Shown: piece after piece, positions 32,431-43,190 of the stretch
Numbering within the stretch: position 1 is the stretch's first letter
Layout: each line of letters begins with the position of its first letter
Source: Ricordea florida
Taxonomy: Eukaryota > Cnidaria > Anthozoa > Corallimorpharia > Ricordeidae
Direction of reading: 5' to 3'
DNA: 64,000 bases
Assembly (NCBI GenBank): GCA_949710005.1
Contig: OX453282.1
Location: 15,305,509-15,369,508, forward strand
Notes under the pieces: generated by a model
Seen by the model: only the letters and a program-made list of their open reading frames with translations
Database searches by the model: none
What the model was told of the DNA's origin: nothing
Translations under genes and position numbers: made by a program

Positions 32431-34195
32431 ATACATACTTTATTGACTTTCCCCTTAGAGGCTTTTCAAAGACAATACAACAATAATTTAAAAATACTTG
32501 AAAACTCTAAGATAATATTCAGAATTAAAATTAATTAACTAGAATTAGGAATCTATAAAATCCTTGATAAGTTTACGTTTAAGATAAAACTTAAAGGCAG
32601 ATACTTTCTCGAGAGTTTTTAGAGAGCTATCCATGGAGTTCCAGATACTGACTGTTCTGTAGTAGAACGTTCTCTGACCACTGGCAGACTTAAAAAGAGG
32701 AATGTTCAGCATTTGTGAACTTCTTGTGGCACGTCCTCTTATTTCTCCTCGCTTACTGAACTGGGAGGACAGATACTCCGGCACGCGAGATGTTAGACAT
32801 TTATAGGTCGTGATAGCGCTCCTGAAATATAACTGAGTCGCGACTGGTAGCCATTTGAGCTCTTTTAAAACTGGTGTAATATGATCATATTTGTGTGTAC
32901 TGGTCGCAATTCGAGCGGCAAAGTTCTGAATGCCTTGTAATTTATTTATATTACTTTTTGATGTATTCGCCCACACGTTCGAACAATAAGAAAGTTTACT
33001 AAAAACTAAAGTATTTATAATAGTTAGTAGGGTGCATTTGTAAAAAAACATGCTTTGTGCAGCTTATTTGACCGAGACAAGACATACGGGAGGAGACAGT
33101 TTTAGTAATGTGTTCGTCATAGGTCAGGTTCTTGTCCAAAATCACCCCAAGATCTTTAGCGGTGTGTTCCGGTACGAGTTCTCTTCCCATGAAGGTGAGG
33201 CTGGGAGTGTCCAGTCTGGAATGCATTTGCCTGCTGCCAAACACCATGAGTTTAGTTTTGCTTGGGTTCAACAATAAATGGTTGTTGGAACACCATTGGC
33301 CTATTCTATGCAAATCAACTCTTAAGTCAGCAAAGGCGTTTACCGTATCTTTCATTTTGAAGGATTTAACTAGCTTAGTGTCGTCCACATAGCTCTGGAC
33401 GCTGCAATTCTGTGGTGCTGAAGAAAGATCATTTGTGTAAATGCTAAATAAAAGTGGTCCCAATATACTTCCCTGCGGAACGCCACAGACTATGGGCAAG
33501 GGCTCTGACAATGTTGAATGGATTCTAACCACTTGTCGTCTATCATTAAGATAGTTACCAAACCACTGGATAACTGGGTCTGAGGCGCCTACATCTCGCA
33601 ACTTCAAAATTAGGGTTTCGTGGTTGACACTGTCGAATGCCTTACTCATGTCTAAGAACACTACCGAAGTCAACATCTTCTGGTCCATCGCTTTAAGAAT
33701 AGTGTCGGTTGTTTCTATGACAGATGTTTACGGTTGAGTGCCATTTTTTGTTGCCGCTTTGGGACTTTGTTAACCTGTCGTTTAAATGCAAGTAAGAAGT
33801 GAATTGATTATGTACGACCTTTTCACAAACTTTTGATAAAACTGGTAGGAGAGAAATTGGTCTATTGTTATTTGCCAGTTCGTGGTTTCCACCTTTATGG
33901 GTAGGTGTCACTTCAGCTAATTTCCAAGCAGTAGGAAATTTGCATGTTTCAATAGAAGTGTTGATAATTGATGTAATTACTGGAAGAATCGGGTTTAGGC
34001 AGTCCTTCAAAACACGAACAGAAATCTTGTCGATCCCTGGGGCTTTGTTTGATGGCATTGATGATATTATGCGTTCAATCTCGCCACTGCTTACGGTATT
34101 CAAATGAAACTGCTCGCATGAGGGATATTGTCTTGGGACAAAATAATTTCGGTTGAGTGTTATGTTGCATTCATTAACCAATGACTAACAGCTAT
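32430..34195 (-). mobile_element. CR1/L2-like LINE with RT in three frames
   Basis: Minus strand: RT N-terminal part (SSGEIERIISSMPSNKAPG, RPISLLPVLSKVCE; 34181-33693), central part ([36 protein letters not shown]; 33688-32999) and C-terminal part (ELKWLPVATQLYFRS; 33051-32545). Two frameshifts. YVDD replaces YADD. The 3' end has an (ACAT)n run at 32431-32446. Inserted within the virus-like gene block. Confidence 0.85.
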
Positions 34196-34362
34196 ATCGC
34201 TATTAGCGGTTGGTTTAACAGCATTATATTTATTTATGCGTTACTTTTATTAACCTAAACAAGATCCAGAACACAAAATCCAAATCAAAGAACCAGAACC
34301 TAAAAAACCAAAATGTGGTATGGAGTAGGTTACTTAAAGATTGCATAATTTAAACGGATATA

Positions 34363-34476
34363 ATGTCAACGGATCAAAATAAGCTAGTTAAAACAGTCAT
34401 GGATGCCTCAGTATTAGTAGGATTATCCGTAGGTGTAGGATATTTTAAAAAAAATTATTCAAAGAAAGCTTTCTAA
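34363..34476 (+). CDS. 37-residue membrane-type protein of virus-like block
   Basis: ATG 34363 to TAA 34474. Residues about 10-25 (VMDASVLVGLSVGVGYF) form a single membrane segment followed by KKNYSKK, so the C-terminus would face a negatively charged compartment. Small single-span proteins are common in dsDNA virus membranes. Assignment is by composition and context. Confidence 0.35.
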   Translation: MSTDQNKLVKTVMDASVLVGLSVGVGYFKKNYSKKAF

Positions 34477-34479
34477 CGG

Positions 34480-34775
34480 ATCCTAGTAATAGGACTAGAA
34501 ATACGACTCCCGCAAAACCTCGCGAAGCTAGTATTTGAAGAAGTCACAATGGTTTTAGCTATCAGCCTAATCCCCATTATTCTATTCATTACTTCATGTT
34601 TGGTACTCAATTAGTGACACCTTGTGCAAATTACATGATCAGTATACCGCTGAACACAGAGCTTATAAATTTGCCTTCACTTAGCTCTCTTACTGCCACT
34701 GAGAGTGCACCAGAGAGAATAGAATTAATTTATTGTCCTTACCCAGAATACAGAGTTGATGAAGTATCACAATAA
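34480..34775 (+). pseudogene. Virus-like protein fragment, in-frame TGA
   Basis: Open in one frame from about 34480 to TAA 34773 except for TGA at 34536. The part after it (SHNGFSYQPNPHYSIHYFMF, then TPCANYMISIPLNTELINLP) has the look of a folded beta-rich protein rather than random translation, with regular hydrophobic spacing and no low complexity. I do not recognise the family; it follows the small membrane protein as in a compact viral gene array. Confidence 0.35.
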
Positions 34776-36118
34776 GATTCACTTACCAGAAATTGAAAAT
34801 GATTGTAAATCTTTTGCAGGTGAAGTGTTGAAGAATTTATATGAATTCCTGTGTTTACCACAGTGTAAAAACCTGTGATTTTTTTTGTTTTATTTTCTTA
34901 GTCTCTATTGCTTTGTCTGCTTTGTTGCACATCACTTTGAACGCAATAGGTTCTAATTATACCGAGGATGAGTTGAATGCTCCTATTGTTTTTTTTTTAT
35001 ATATTCTATTGTTATCATTGCATGAGATCCATTGTAATAAGAATCGTCTGATCAGGTATTTCGTGTACTGCAGACATTATTTAATTCATTCCTAGGAAAC
35101 CAGAATTGAGAACATAATGAATAGTGCATGTACTCTCTTTAATTACATTAGTGCCCCCTGTGATAGATAGAAAATTCCTCTTTCCCCAAAAGAGATGCCA
35201 TATCAACAGAAGTGTGAGATCCAATGTCATAACATTAAAAAAAAAATTGGGGGGTGGGGGGGGGGGAAGGAGGAGGAAAGAATTGAATTGTACAAAGACT
35301 GAATAAAGGTTTGGTAATAGTGAGTGCCAACTATATAGTAGGTTGTTGTGCTATATTTAGAACATATCATAAAAACAGTGTAAGAAAGAGTTATTTAATA
35401 GTTCATATGCTGAAAAAGATGGCTGCACTAAATATTGCTTTAAAAAAATTAATGTGAAATCAACATCAAGTAGTCAACAGTATACACCAGAGGAAAGTTT
35501 ACTTGTGCTGTTACAGAAATAGTTAAAATATCCCTAGCCAACCAGGGATTAGTATATGATTTTGAATATACGAAAATTTCAATTCTAAAAACTGCAGAAG
35601 AGAAATTTAATAGAAGTATGTTTTTTTATAAAAACAGTCATTGCAGCTCGAGTTATTGAAGTTGTCAAAACAAACTATAATGCCAAAATGTCAACTGCCC
35701 AAAACATAACTGTAACCAATGATATACAGTAACTATCAGAAGCACAACTCAGATTTTTGTAATAAGAAATGCTTTATTTTCCAATAAATGAAACTACTAT
35801 TAACAGTATTATACAAACAGTGCTTGTAAAATTTGCAATGTGTTCATTGCCAACTCTACACTGGAAATGTCTTCATAATGGAAATATAACGTATTTATTA
35901 TCTGGAAAATATCAATTTGGTATTTTTTTATAATATCAATATAGAGAAGAACTGCTCATTTATAGGGAGTGAGAGAGTTTACAATATAGCTGTTATCCAA
36001 ATTTGTTGTGATTTTTTTTTTAACACATTGTACTACTTTTAAGAGATTCCAACTTACCTGGATGATTACATGTAGCAGCTGTCTTTACTGCTTGAAAGTG
36101 ATTAAGTTCATTAAAAAA
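34776..36118. other. No gene recognised
   Basis: AT-rich; a purine run with 'ggggtgggggggggggg' near 35250-35268. This should contain the 3' end of the Helitron, but I could not identify a CTRR end with hairpin by eye. Confidence 0.3.
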
Positions 36119-39100
36119 TTAAAAGTTTTGGTAAATCATGGATGTGTTGTCTGCTAAGTCAAGTAGTCTTTGTTCTTCTGTCAGTCGTTCTTGCAAACGC
36201 TTACACTTACCTATGCCCTGAAGTCTTTGGAATGGCATTGGCTGAATTACAGCATGCTGTAAAGACCGAACTCTTGATGTTGCAACAAAGGTACATCCAG
36301 CTGCTCTTTCTGATTTTCCAATGTCTATGACTACTTTATTTAGTGTTTGTCCTTGTGACTTGTGAATAGTCATTGCATAGCTCAATCGAAGTGGCAATTG
36401 AAGACGAGAAAGTTTCTTGTTGTCATCTTCCCATTCAAACCGGTGAGGTGGTACAGGTATAGAAAGGGGGTCATCATCTATAAAGGCTGGACCTCTGTAG
36501 TGGGGAAAGTGTACAAGTACAGCTACGGGTAAGCATGGTGGTGGTTTATCTGGATGAAACAGAAGTTCCTGAACTGTCCCAACTGTCCCATTGCACAGTC
36601 CAACTTCTTGCCAAAGGTTAGAAGTGAGCATGACAGTTGCACCTCGAGAAAGGAACACTTCAGACTGCAGGCCTCCTGCATCATCAGATTTTGCAGCACT
36701 GGCTCCTATACCTGAGTGAACTGCTGATATTCTTGCAATAGGATTACCAAGTCTGCACAACTTCTCATAGTTGTACCTTGCAACATTTTCCTTATCATAG
36801 AACAGTCGTACTGCATCTTTGAAATCTTCCATGTTTACATTTTGTGGTGCTCTTTCTTGAAGTTTGTGCCAGTCTTCTTGTGTTACTATTCCGTCTCTCA
36901 TCCTCAATAGTAGTTCTCTAAATTCCTCTGCTTCAGGGTTATTTCCATTCTGTCGAACATTCTCATTCAATACAACCACATTTTCAAACAGAGTATAAAC
37001 TGAATAGCCCTGTTGTGCTAACACAGTAGCTGCTGGTGGTGAATAAAGTGGTCTATCTCCTACAGGTGGTAACTGTGCAAAGTCACCAAAAAGGATTACT
37101 GAGTATCCTCCTAAAGGTGTGTTGAGTTTTCCTGAGGCTTGACGTAGACGCTTGTCAACCCATGCCAAAGTTCTCTGTCCAAGCATTGAGAATTCATCTA
37201 TAATGAGATAATGTTTACCCTGTAATCTGAGTTGTAGACGTTGTAAGGCTGCTCCTTGCAAATCTGTTTTGTTTAGAGTGCGCACTGGTAGTTGTAAGGT
37301 AGAGTGAAGAGTGCTTCCAGCAATGTTGAAACCTGCAATTCCAGTGGTTCCTGTGAGAATACACTGATCTCCCAGAAGATGAGCCAATGCATTTATTAGA
37401 AATGACTTTCCTGTTCCAGCGGTTCCTGTGATAATCATGTGTAGAGGTTCTGTAGGTACGTTTTCATTTGGGCGTCTTTTGTGTTGCTGAACAATACTGT
37501 ATGCAAGATTTTGTCTGTGGTTCAGTGCTGTTAAATCCACAGGTTGCCTTTCCATTTCTTGTATGTGTGCAGCTTCTCTCACTTCATTTCGTTGTTTTGC
37601 TATCCACTTCTCTGATTCCCGAAGGAGGTTCGGAGGCATATTTCTTGAGGCAGATGTCCAGTCAAAATCAGGTGCATCATCATTAGCTGTGCTATTACCG
37701 AAGTGTTGGTTAAACCTACAAAGCAGTATCCATTCTTCAACTTCCTCTTGCTGTTGGTGCATCATATTCTCATCATCCTCACCATCGTTTTCATCCCCAT
37801 CATTTTCACTGTTCCCATTGTGCACCATTGCTTGTTCAAGCTCCTGAGCAAATGTTGGTATACACTGCTGTCCAGTCTCAGAATTTAGGAAATTCTTATA
37901 GCATTCAATGAACACTTCATCACTTTCCTCAAGTCCATCCCAGGCAGAGTCTACTGATTGATGCCATGGCTTGTACTTTACCAGCTGAAATTTACAGTAC
38001 TTACCATAATTCTTACCAGAAGGATTAGGAGAAAACACTGGAAAGCTTCTGATTATCACCTCCTGTTTACGTTTTCTTATGTCTCCCTTTGTAATATAAA
38101 AATCTGATGCAAACTGGAGTAGATTTAGCCGCATAATTCCAGGAACTTGTTCTCGCCACTGAACCCTTGATGCATAATGATCACGCAATGAGGGATCCAA
38201 AGCACCGTGGTTTACTTCTTCATCTTGTCCTCCACGTACTCTTTGGCTTCCATCCAGAGAAATGCAGAGAAAGCTGTAAGTACAACTGTACAAAGGTTTT
38301 CCAAGAAGCATATGGGCTGTTTCCTGAGATCCAATGTCACGTTCTCCTGCAACTTGAATCATGGCTCGGCGTAAAGCAGATGATGCACTGTCTGTATGGC
38401 GTAACTTATTGATGGCAGATTGGAGAATCTCTGTTGCCTGTTGAGATCTTGGCTCACCTTTGGTTGCATACTTGGCCATATAGCGAATGCATTGGTCAGT
38501 GTCAACAATTGCTTGCAAATCCACATTTGCTCTCCAGTTCTGAAGCATTAAGCGATTGTGTGAGTTGATGCGGTCATCATTCCTCTTGGTGATAAGTGAA
38601 GCTCTTACTCTTGCCTCAGTTATCTGCTGCACTGTCAGTTCATCTTGTCCACCATTATCTCCCTTAACAATTAGCTCAAAGTCAATGCTGGTCTGTTCAG
38701 TGCAATCCTTTGGGTAATTGAATCGGCACTGTGGTTGTTGTCCATGTTTGCTACGTAAACAATATGCTGTACTGCACCTGGTGTGACGTTCCACTGAATT
38801 GACCAGAGAGTGGTAGTCATCATTTTCATTTCCAGTTTCTTGAATGGGTATAGCAGAAGGATGTGGGTTTGGTACTGCCCAATTTCCATCTGGAAGAGCT
38901 TCATTCATGGTGGTGAGAAGCCAGTCTGCATATTGAATAACTCTTGCTTTGGCTTCAATTCCTGCTTCTATGGCTGGTGTAAAGTCATTTACCATGTCTT
39001 GATAGTTGGATTCTTCATGTTGCCTGTCCAATATTTGCTTAAGCTTCCACCCTTGAGCAGCTTTTTTTACAAGTTCACAGAGTCCTGGGTCATTCTTGAG

Positions 39101-41857
39101 CTTTGCACAACCATGTGCATGAATACTTCCTCGAGCTTGCTATTCATAACGAAGCCATTTCCATTCAGCATACAAAACTTGATCCAACCAATGTTTATTA
39201 AATTCATCAAGTCTTGCTACGAAGTGGGAGTCTGTGATATGTGGATGGTTTATGACAGCTTTTATCCGTATAGCAGGTGTTGCATTGTTTGGTTCCTCTA
39301 GCAGTTTATGAAGATCAGGCCAGTAGTTGTCAGCTGCACTAAATGTGAAGAAAAATGTTGGTGCTCCCTTCTGTTCTATAAGAGCTTTAAGTTCCAAGTA
39401 GCGTTGATACCAGTATTGTCTTGTTCCTTGAATCTTTGCCACATAACGCTGAACTCTGTTCATTAGTTGCTGTGCAGACATCTGTCGAACCATTTCTTGT
39501 AGTTCTTCTGTGGTAAGGTTAGCATCTTGAGGGTTCTGAGTGAGGTAAACCCTAGCTTGTGACAGCAACTGATGCCTCTGCTTCATGTTCAGTGCCCAGT
39601 AGGGAAACCTTGGATGGGATGCAAATCTCCACACAAACTGCCCTGTTGAGAAATGTTCTGCATACCTGATAAGGTGTTTAAAACCCTCAGTTAATGTTAC
39701 CTCCCTTAATCTTCTCTTGTTTGTGGGGTCTCCTCTTCCATGTGGAAACAGTGTGGGGAAGGCCATTGTAGCCAGTCCTTCTGTCTGGAATTCATTGATG
39801 GGATCTCCTTCATTGGATGGCCAGTCCAGTGGGTCTTCACCATTAATAAAGGCACGAATAGCGTCTTGTTCCTGTTGTTGAACCTGTTGAAAAGGAAGGA
39901 AAGAACTGCTTTCCTGTTCACTACTATTTGCTTCATTCTGGTAAGGTACCTGTTCACATATTTCTTGTATCTGCTGCTCTTCTTCTGTCTCTTGGACATG
40001 AACTGTAGGCAAATTTGTCGGAACTCCATCACATGGTAGGCACTCAAGAGCTTCATGGTTTATTTCAATGTCTGAGTAGTAGGGATTGTTGTCCTTTAGC
40101 CATGCCAGTGCTTGCATCACCTTGCGTCTTCTAACTCTGCAGTCCCTGCTGCTGTTGTCTGCACCATATCGCCTTATCACAAGGAAGGGAAGTTCTTCTA
40201 CATTGGGTGGCAGTCTTGTTATGAATCCTTGAATGTCTTGAGGAAGGTTCAACACATGTCCTTTGTAGCCACGCTGTCCTCCATGTTTACGATAAATACA
40301 CATTATTGGGCAAGCTCTAGCGATAAGCATCTCCTCTACATCGGTAAGATTCTGTAATTCATCTGGTACTGTGCCCGGATCCATGTCATTCTCCGCTGAA
40401 AACAGTTTTGTAGTTTCTTTATCCCTCTTACATCTTAGACACTGGTATGTCTGAAGAGTAAGTCCTTGCACAGTTGGCCATGTTTCTTTACATGTTAGAC
40501 ACTGTCTGTGTTCCAAGCTGTTGATGTTGTTGTGGAAAGCTGCCATGCTACTTTGAACCCATTGCTGCTGGTGCAGTCGCTGTTCTGAATTCATCCATCC
40601 ATGTGTAAGATACTCCTCTCTCGTCTGTTCCACGTGTTGTCTGTTTAACTGTACTTCCTGCCTACGTGCAGCGCTGCATTGTCGCGACATCTCGAGTCTC
40701 GAAGATCTTTGTTCGTCGGTTTCCATCTCTAAAGCGCGATTTGTGTTTAATCTAAGATTATGTAATCTACTGTTACGTTCACACTGTGATTCTACTTGTA
40801 ATCTCATTTCGCTATAAGTACTAAGTGACTGTAATCTTTCAAGTCGTTCTTGGTCTGTTTCTGTTCCCCTTATCCTGGCAGTATTTTCACGTAAAATCGT
40901 TAATCTGTTTTGCCGTTCGTCTTCCGATTCTGTCTGTATTCTGTTAGCAGTATTTTCGCGTACAATCCTTAATCTGTTATGTCGTTCCTCCTCTGATTCT
41001 GTCTGTATTCTGTTAGCAGTATTTTCACGTAAAATTCTTAATCTGTTTTGCCGCTCGTCTTGTGATTCAGTCTGTATTCTGTTAGCAGTAGTTTGGCGTA
41101 AAATCCTTAATCTGTTTTGCCGCTCGTCCTGTGATTCAGTCTGTATTCTGTTAGCAGTATTTTCGCGTACAATCCTTAATCTGTTCTGTCGTTCTTCCTC
41201 TGATTCTGTCTGTATTCTGTTAGCAGTATTTTCACGTAAAATCCTTAACCTGTTTTGCCGTTCCTCCTCTGATTCTGTTTGTAATCTGTTAGAAATATTT
41301 CCCCGCAATCTCTCCAATCGTTGAAATCGTTCGTATTCAGTTTCTGTCCTAAGTCGTTCTGCTGAATTTTGTCTCAGTATTTGCAGTCGGTGTTGTCGCT
41401 GTTCGTTAGTTTCGTTATGCAATCGTTCTGTCACGTTTAGTCTAGCTAAAGCAAGTCTTCGTTGTCTATCACTAACACATTCACTTTCAAACATACCTTG
41501 GTTGTATTGCCTGTGGTAATCCAGTCTCCTGCTCCTTTCTTCCGCTGATTCTTGCGGTCTCCTTTGCCTTCTTTGAGCAAGCAGTTGTTGTCTTTGCTCC
41601 GATGTCTGTTGTTGTCGTCGCTGCCGTGTTCTCTCCCTCTCGGCTTCGAGTCGCGCTTGTCGTTGTGCTGATGTTTCGGCGCTGAAACGCGCTTGGCGAC
41701 GATCTCTGGCTGCTTGGTTTATTCTCTGTCGGCGATCCTGTAGTTGGGATGTACTTGCAGGACGAGTGAAATCGGTTTCGGCAAAATTTTGCATAATTTT
41801 CAAGAGAGTAATCAAATACACTCCGGTCCTCAATAAGTGAATATTGAAATACGCCAT
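36119..41857 (-). pseudogene. Helitron Rep/PIF1-helicase, one in-frame TAG
   Basis: 1913 codons in one frame, interrupted only by TAG at 39140-39142. Order: Gln/Arg/Glu-rich N-terminus with 23-residue repeats (about 190-320), Cys-pair region with CLTCKETWP...CLRCKRDKE and a DUF6570-like part, Helitron-like N domain (FPTLFPHGRGDP, FFTFSAADNYWPDL), the Rep HUH motif QARGSIHAHG at 39112-39139 directly after the TAG, Rep tyrosines in RYMAKYATK (residues 184 and 188 of the second part), then a PIF1-type helicase: Walker A GTAGTGKS, Walker B LIIDEFSML, QLPPVGD, and TIHKSQGQTL. No nuclease or OTU extension. ATG 41857 lies only about 20 bases from a TATA box, so Met22 (41792-41794) is the more likely start. 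Nearly intact; probably recently active. Confidence 0.85.
40900..41290 (-). repeat. 69-base coding tandem repeat in the Helitron protein
   Basis: Six or so units encoding ANRIQTESEEERQNRLRI-type 23-residue repeats (variants RIVREN, RILRQT). Predicted long charged coiled coil; copy number is likely variable between element copies. Confidence 0.8.
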
Positions 41858-41875
41858 AACGAGGCACGTAACCAG

Positions 41876-42003
41876 TATTTATAACCTCTGGTATGAAACC
41901 GGTTCGAACCGGTTCAAACCGGTACCAAAATGCGTCCTGTTGCTAGGTAACCAACAATATCAGTCGCTGTGCGCAAGCGCGATAATCCTGTTGCCAGGTT
42001 ACC
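41876..42003 (-). promoter_or_regulatory. Helitron promoter: TATA, AACCGGTT triplet, paired X-boxes
   Basis: On the minus strand TATAAATA (41876-41883). Upstream, AACCGGTT at 41897 and 41907 and AACCGGTA at 41917, spaced exactly 10 bases. Further up, GTTGCTAGGTAACC (41939) and GTTGCCAGGTTACC (41990), both matching the RFX X-box palindrome, with TGCGCAAGCGC (NRF1-like) between them. Consensus matches are from established motif knowledge; binding is untested. Confidence 0.55.
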
Positions 42004-42085
42004 AGTAAACAGAGACACGTAACCGCGAACGGACACCTTTAAAATATAGATATATATAAACATATATATAAATATATATATATAT

Positions 42086-42172
42086 ACATATATAAAAACT
42101 CTCGGCTCGATTTACTCGGGCTTGCAAGCCACGTGGTCTGACCGGAAGCGACACGATTAGTAACCTCGCTAC
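42086..42172 (+). repeat. Left inverted terminal repeat of virus-like element
   Basis: Contains GGCTCGATTTAC, CGTGGTCTGACCGGAAGCGA and CACGATTAGT, all found inverted at 48797-48882 with over 80 per cent match by eye. An AT-rich microsatellite flanks it on the outside on both sides, and the pairing extends a few bases into it (TACATATATAAA). Confidence 0.7.
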
Positions 42173-42218
42173 GCTCGGCCTTCGGCCTCGCTTCGCGAGG
42201 AATTACAAATTACGCAGA

Positions 42219-42299
42219 ATGGTTGCTGTGTTAGCTTCAAGTATGGCTTTAAAACACTATCTAGAAACCCAAAAGATTTTACCTAAAAGCATCTCATGA
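42219..42299 (+). pseudogene. C-terminal tail of a virus-like gene
   Basis: 26 codons, MVAVLASSMALKHYLETQ and a short tail, ending at TGA 42297, twelve bases before the next gene. It looks like the end of a larger protein whose remainder has been lost against the terminal repeat. Confidence 0.3.
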
Positions 42300-42310
42300 T
42301 TTAAGCTATA

Positions 42311-42814
42311 ATGGCGAGTATCGCAATCATGATTAGTGGAGTGATTTTAAGTGCTACCGCGTTCATCGGAGGTTGTGCTATAGCTAACGCAATAAAAGGT
42401 GATAAGTCTGACGAAGCTGAAGCCGAACTGGAAAGGCATAACAAAGCTATGGAAAAATATAAGGAAGATTATAACGATTATAATTATTTCCTTGAAAAAC
42501 GACAGAAACTAATTGATTGGTTTGATAAACAAAAAGACGCAGCTTATGATGCTGATCAATATATAGAAGATACGAATAAGGCGTTTGTATTATATAGTCA
42601 TACACACCCAGATTTTACCCTAAAGGAGCCAAAATTCTCAGATTATTATAGCCGGATCGAGTCCAAACCAGAAAACGGGAGAATTTATTTACGTTGGGGG
42701 AGGCATGTCAGCATTGGCTTATCTAGCAAGTCGATTCCTATAATTAAGGATTCCTATACACTAAAATTAAAATGGCAAAATGAAACCATGGGACCCAGAA
42801 GAAGAACCTGGTAA
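42311..42814 (+). CDS. Virus-like membrane protein with coiled coil, 167 residues
   Basis: Starts with a hydrophobic anchor (residues 2-30: ASIAIMISGVILSATAFIGG), followed by a charged coiled coil (EAEAELERHNKAMEKYKEDY) and a C-terminal region with KEPKFSDYY. I recall similar proteins (short N-terminal hydrophobic segment, 'Glu-Arg-His' coiled coil, then 'LSDFY') associated with virus-like elements in cnidarian and other invertebrate genomes, with no known function. Frame ends at 42814 and overlaps the next gene's ATG (42780) by 35 bases. Confidence 0.5.
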   Translation: MASIAIMISGVILSATAFIGGCAIANAIKGDKSDEAEAELERHNKAMEKYKEDYNDYNYFLEKRQKLIDWFDKQKDAAYDADQYIEDTNKAFVLYSHTHPDFTLKEPKFSDYYSRIESKPENGRIYLRWGRHVSIGLSSKSIPIIKDSYTLKLKWQNETMGPRRRTW

Positions 42815-43190
42815 AACAGAGGATGACCAGTTTACCATTGGACTTGGTAGGTTGACGCCAATGCGTAAAAAATTAAGATTTTTTAATAGAATAAAAACAT
42901 CAACCAATTGGGAACGTACAGGCGCAAGACCTAAAACATCTATGGACGTTAGATACCAAAAATTGCCGCAGGAGGATATTGAAATGCAACGTATGGATCA
43001 ATTAAAACCGGATGAAGGGGCATCGAATAAGGCTGTAACTAGATTGAAAAGTAAATTCTCTAATGTTAATTTTAAAAATCTTGAACCCTGGGAGGATGAT
43101 ATGGGGAACGTGATGGTAAAATTATCTAAAACAGATGGGAGGCATAAGCCCTATAGAATCAGACATATGCCAAACTATGTTGATGCTATG
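42780..43190 (+). pseudogene. Virus-like structural-type gene, 5' part, cut by insertion
   Basis: ATG 42780; charged N-terminus (KPWDPEEEPGKTEDD), a basic stretch (RKKLRFFNRIK) and a folded-looking region ending RIRHMPNYVDA. At about 43187 the reading enters the CTATGT-rich insertion; the frame then ends after a few repeat-derived residues at 43217. The probable continuation is at 47511-47678 and 48685-48806. Confidence 0.45.

Noticed and set aside
34841..35095. Hydrophobic 84-codon plus-strand frame
   Set aside because: AT-rich sequence yields such frames by chance; no promoter, family or neighbouring gene support.
37468..40357. Plus-strand open frames opposite the Helitron gene
   Set aside because: Antisense shadows of the Helitron coding sequence with biased composition.
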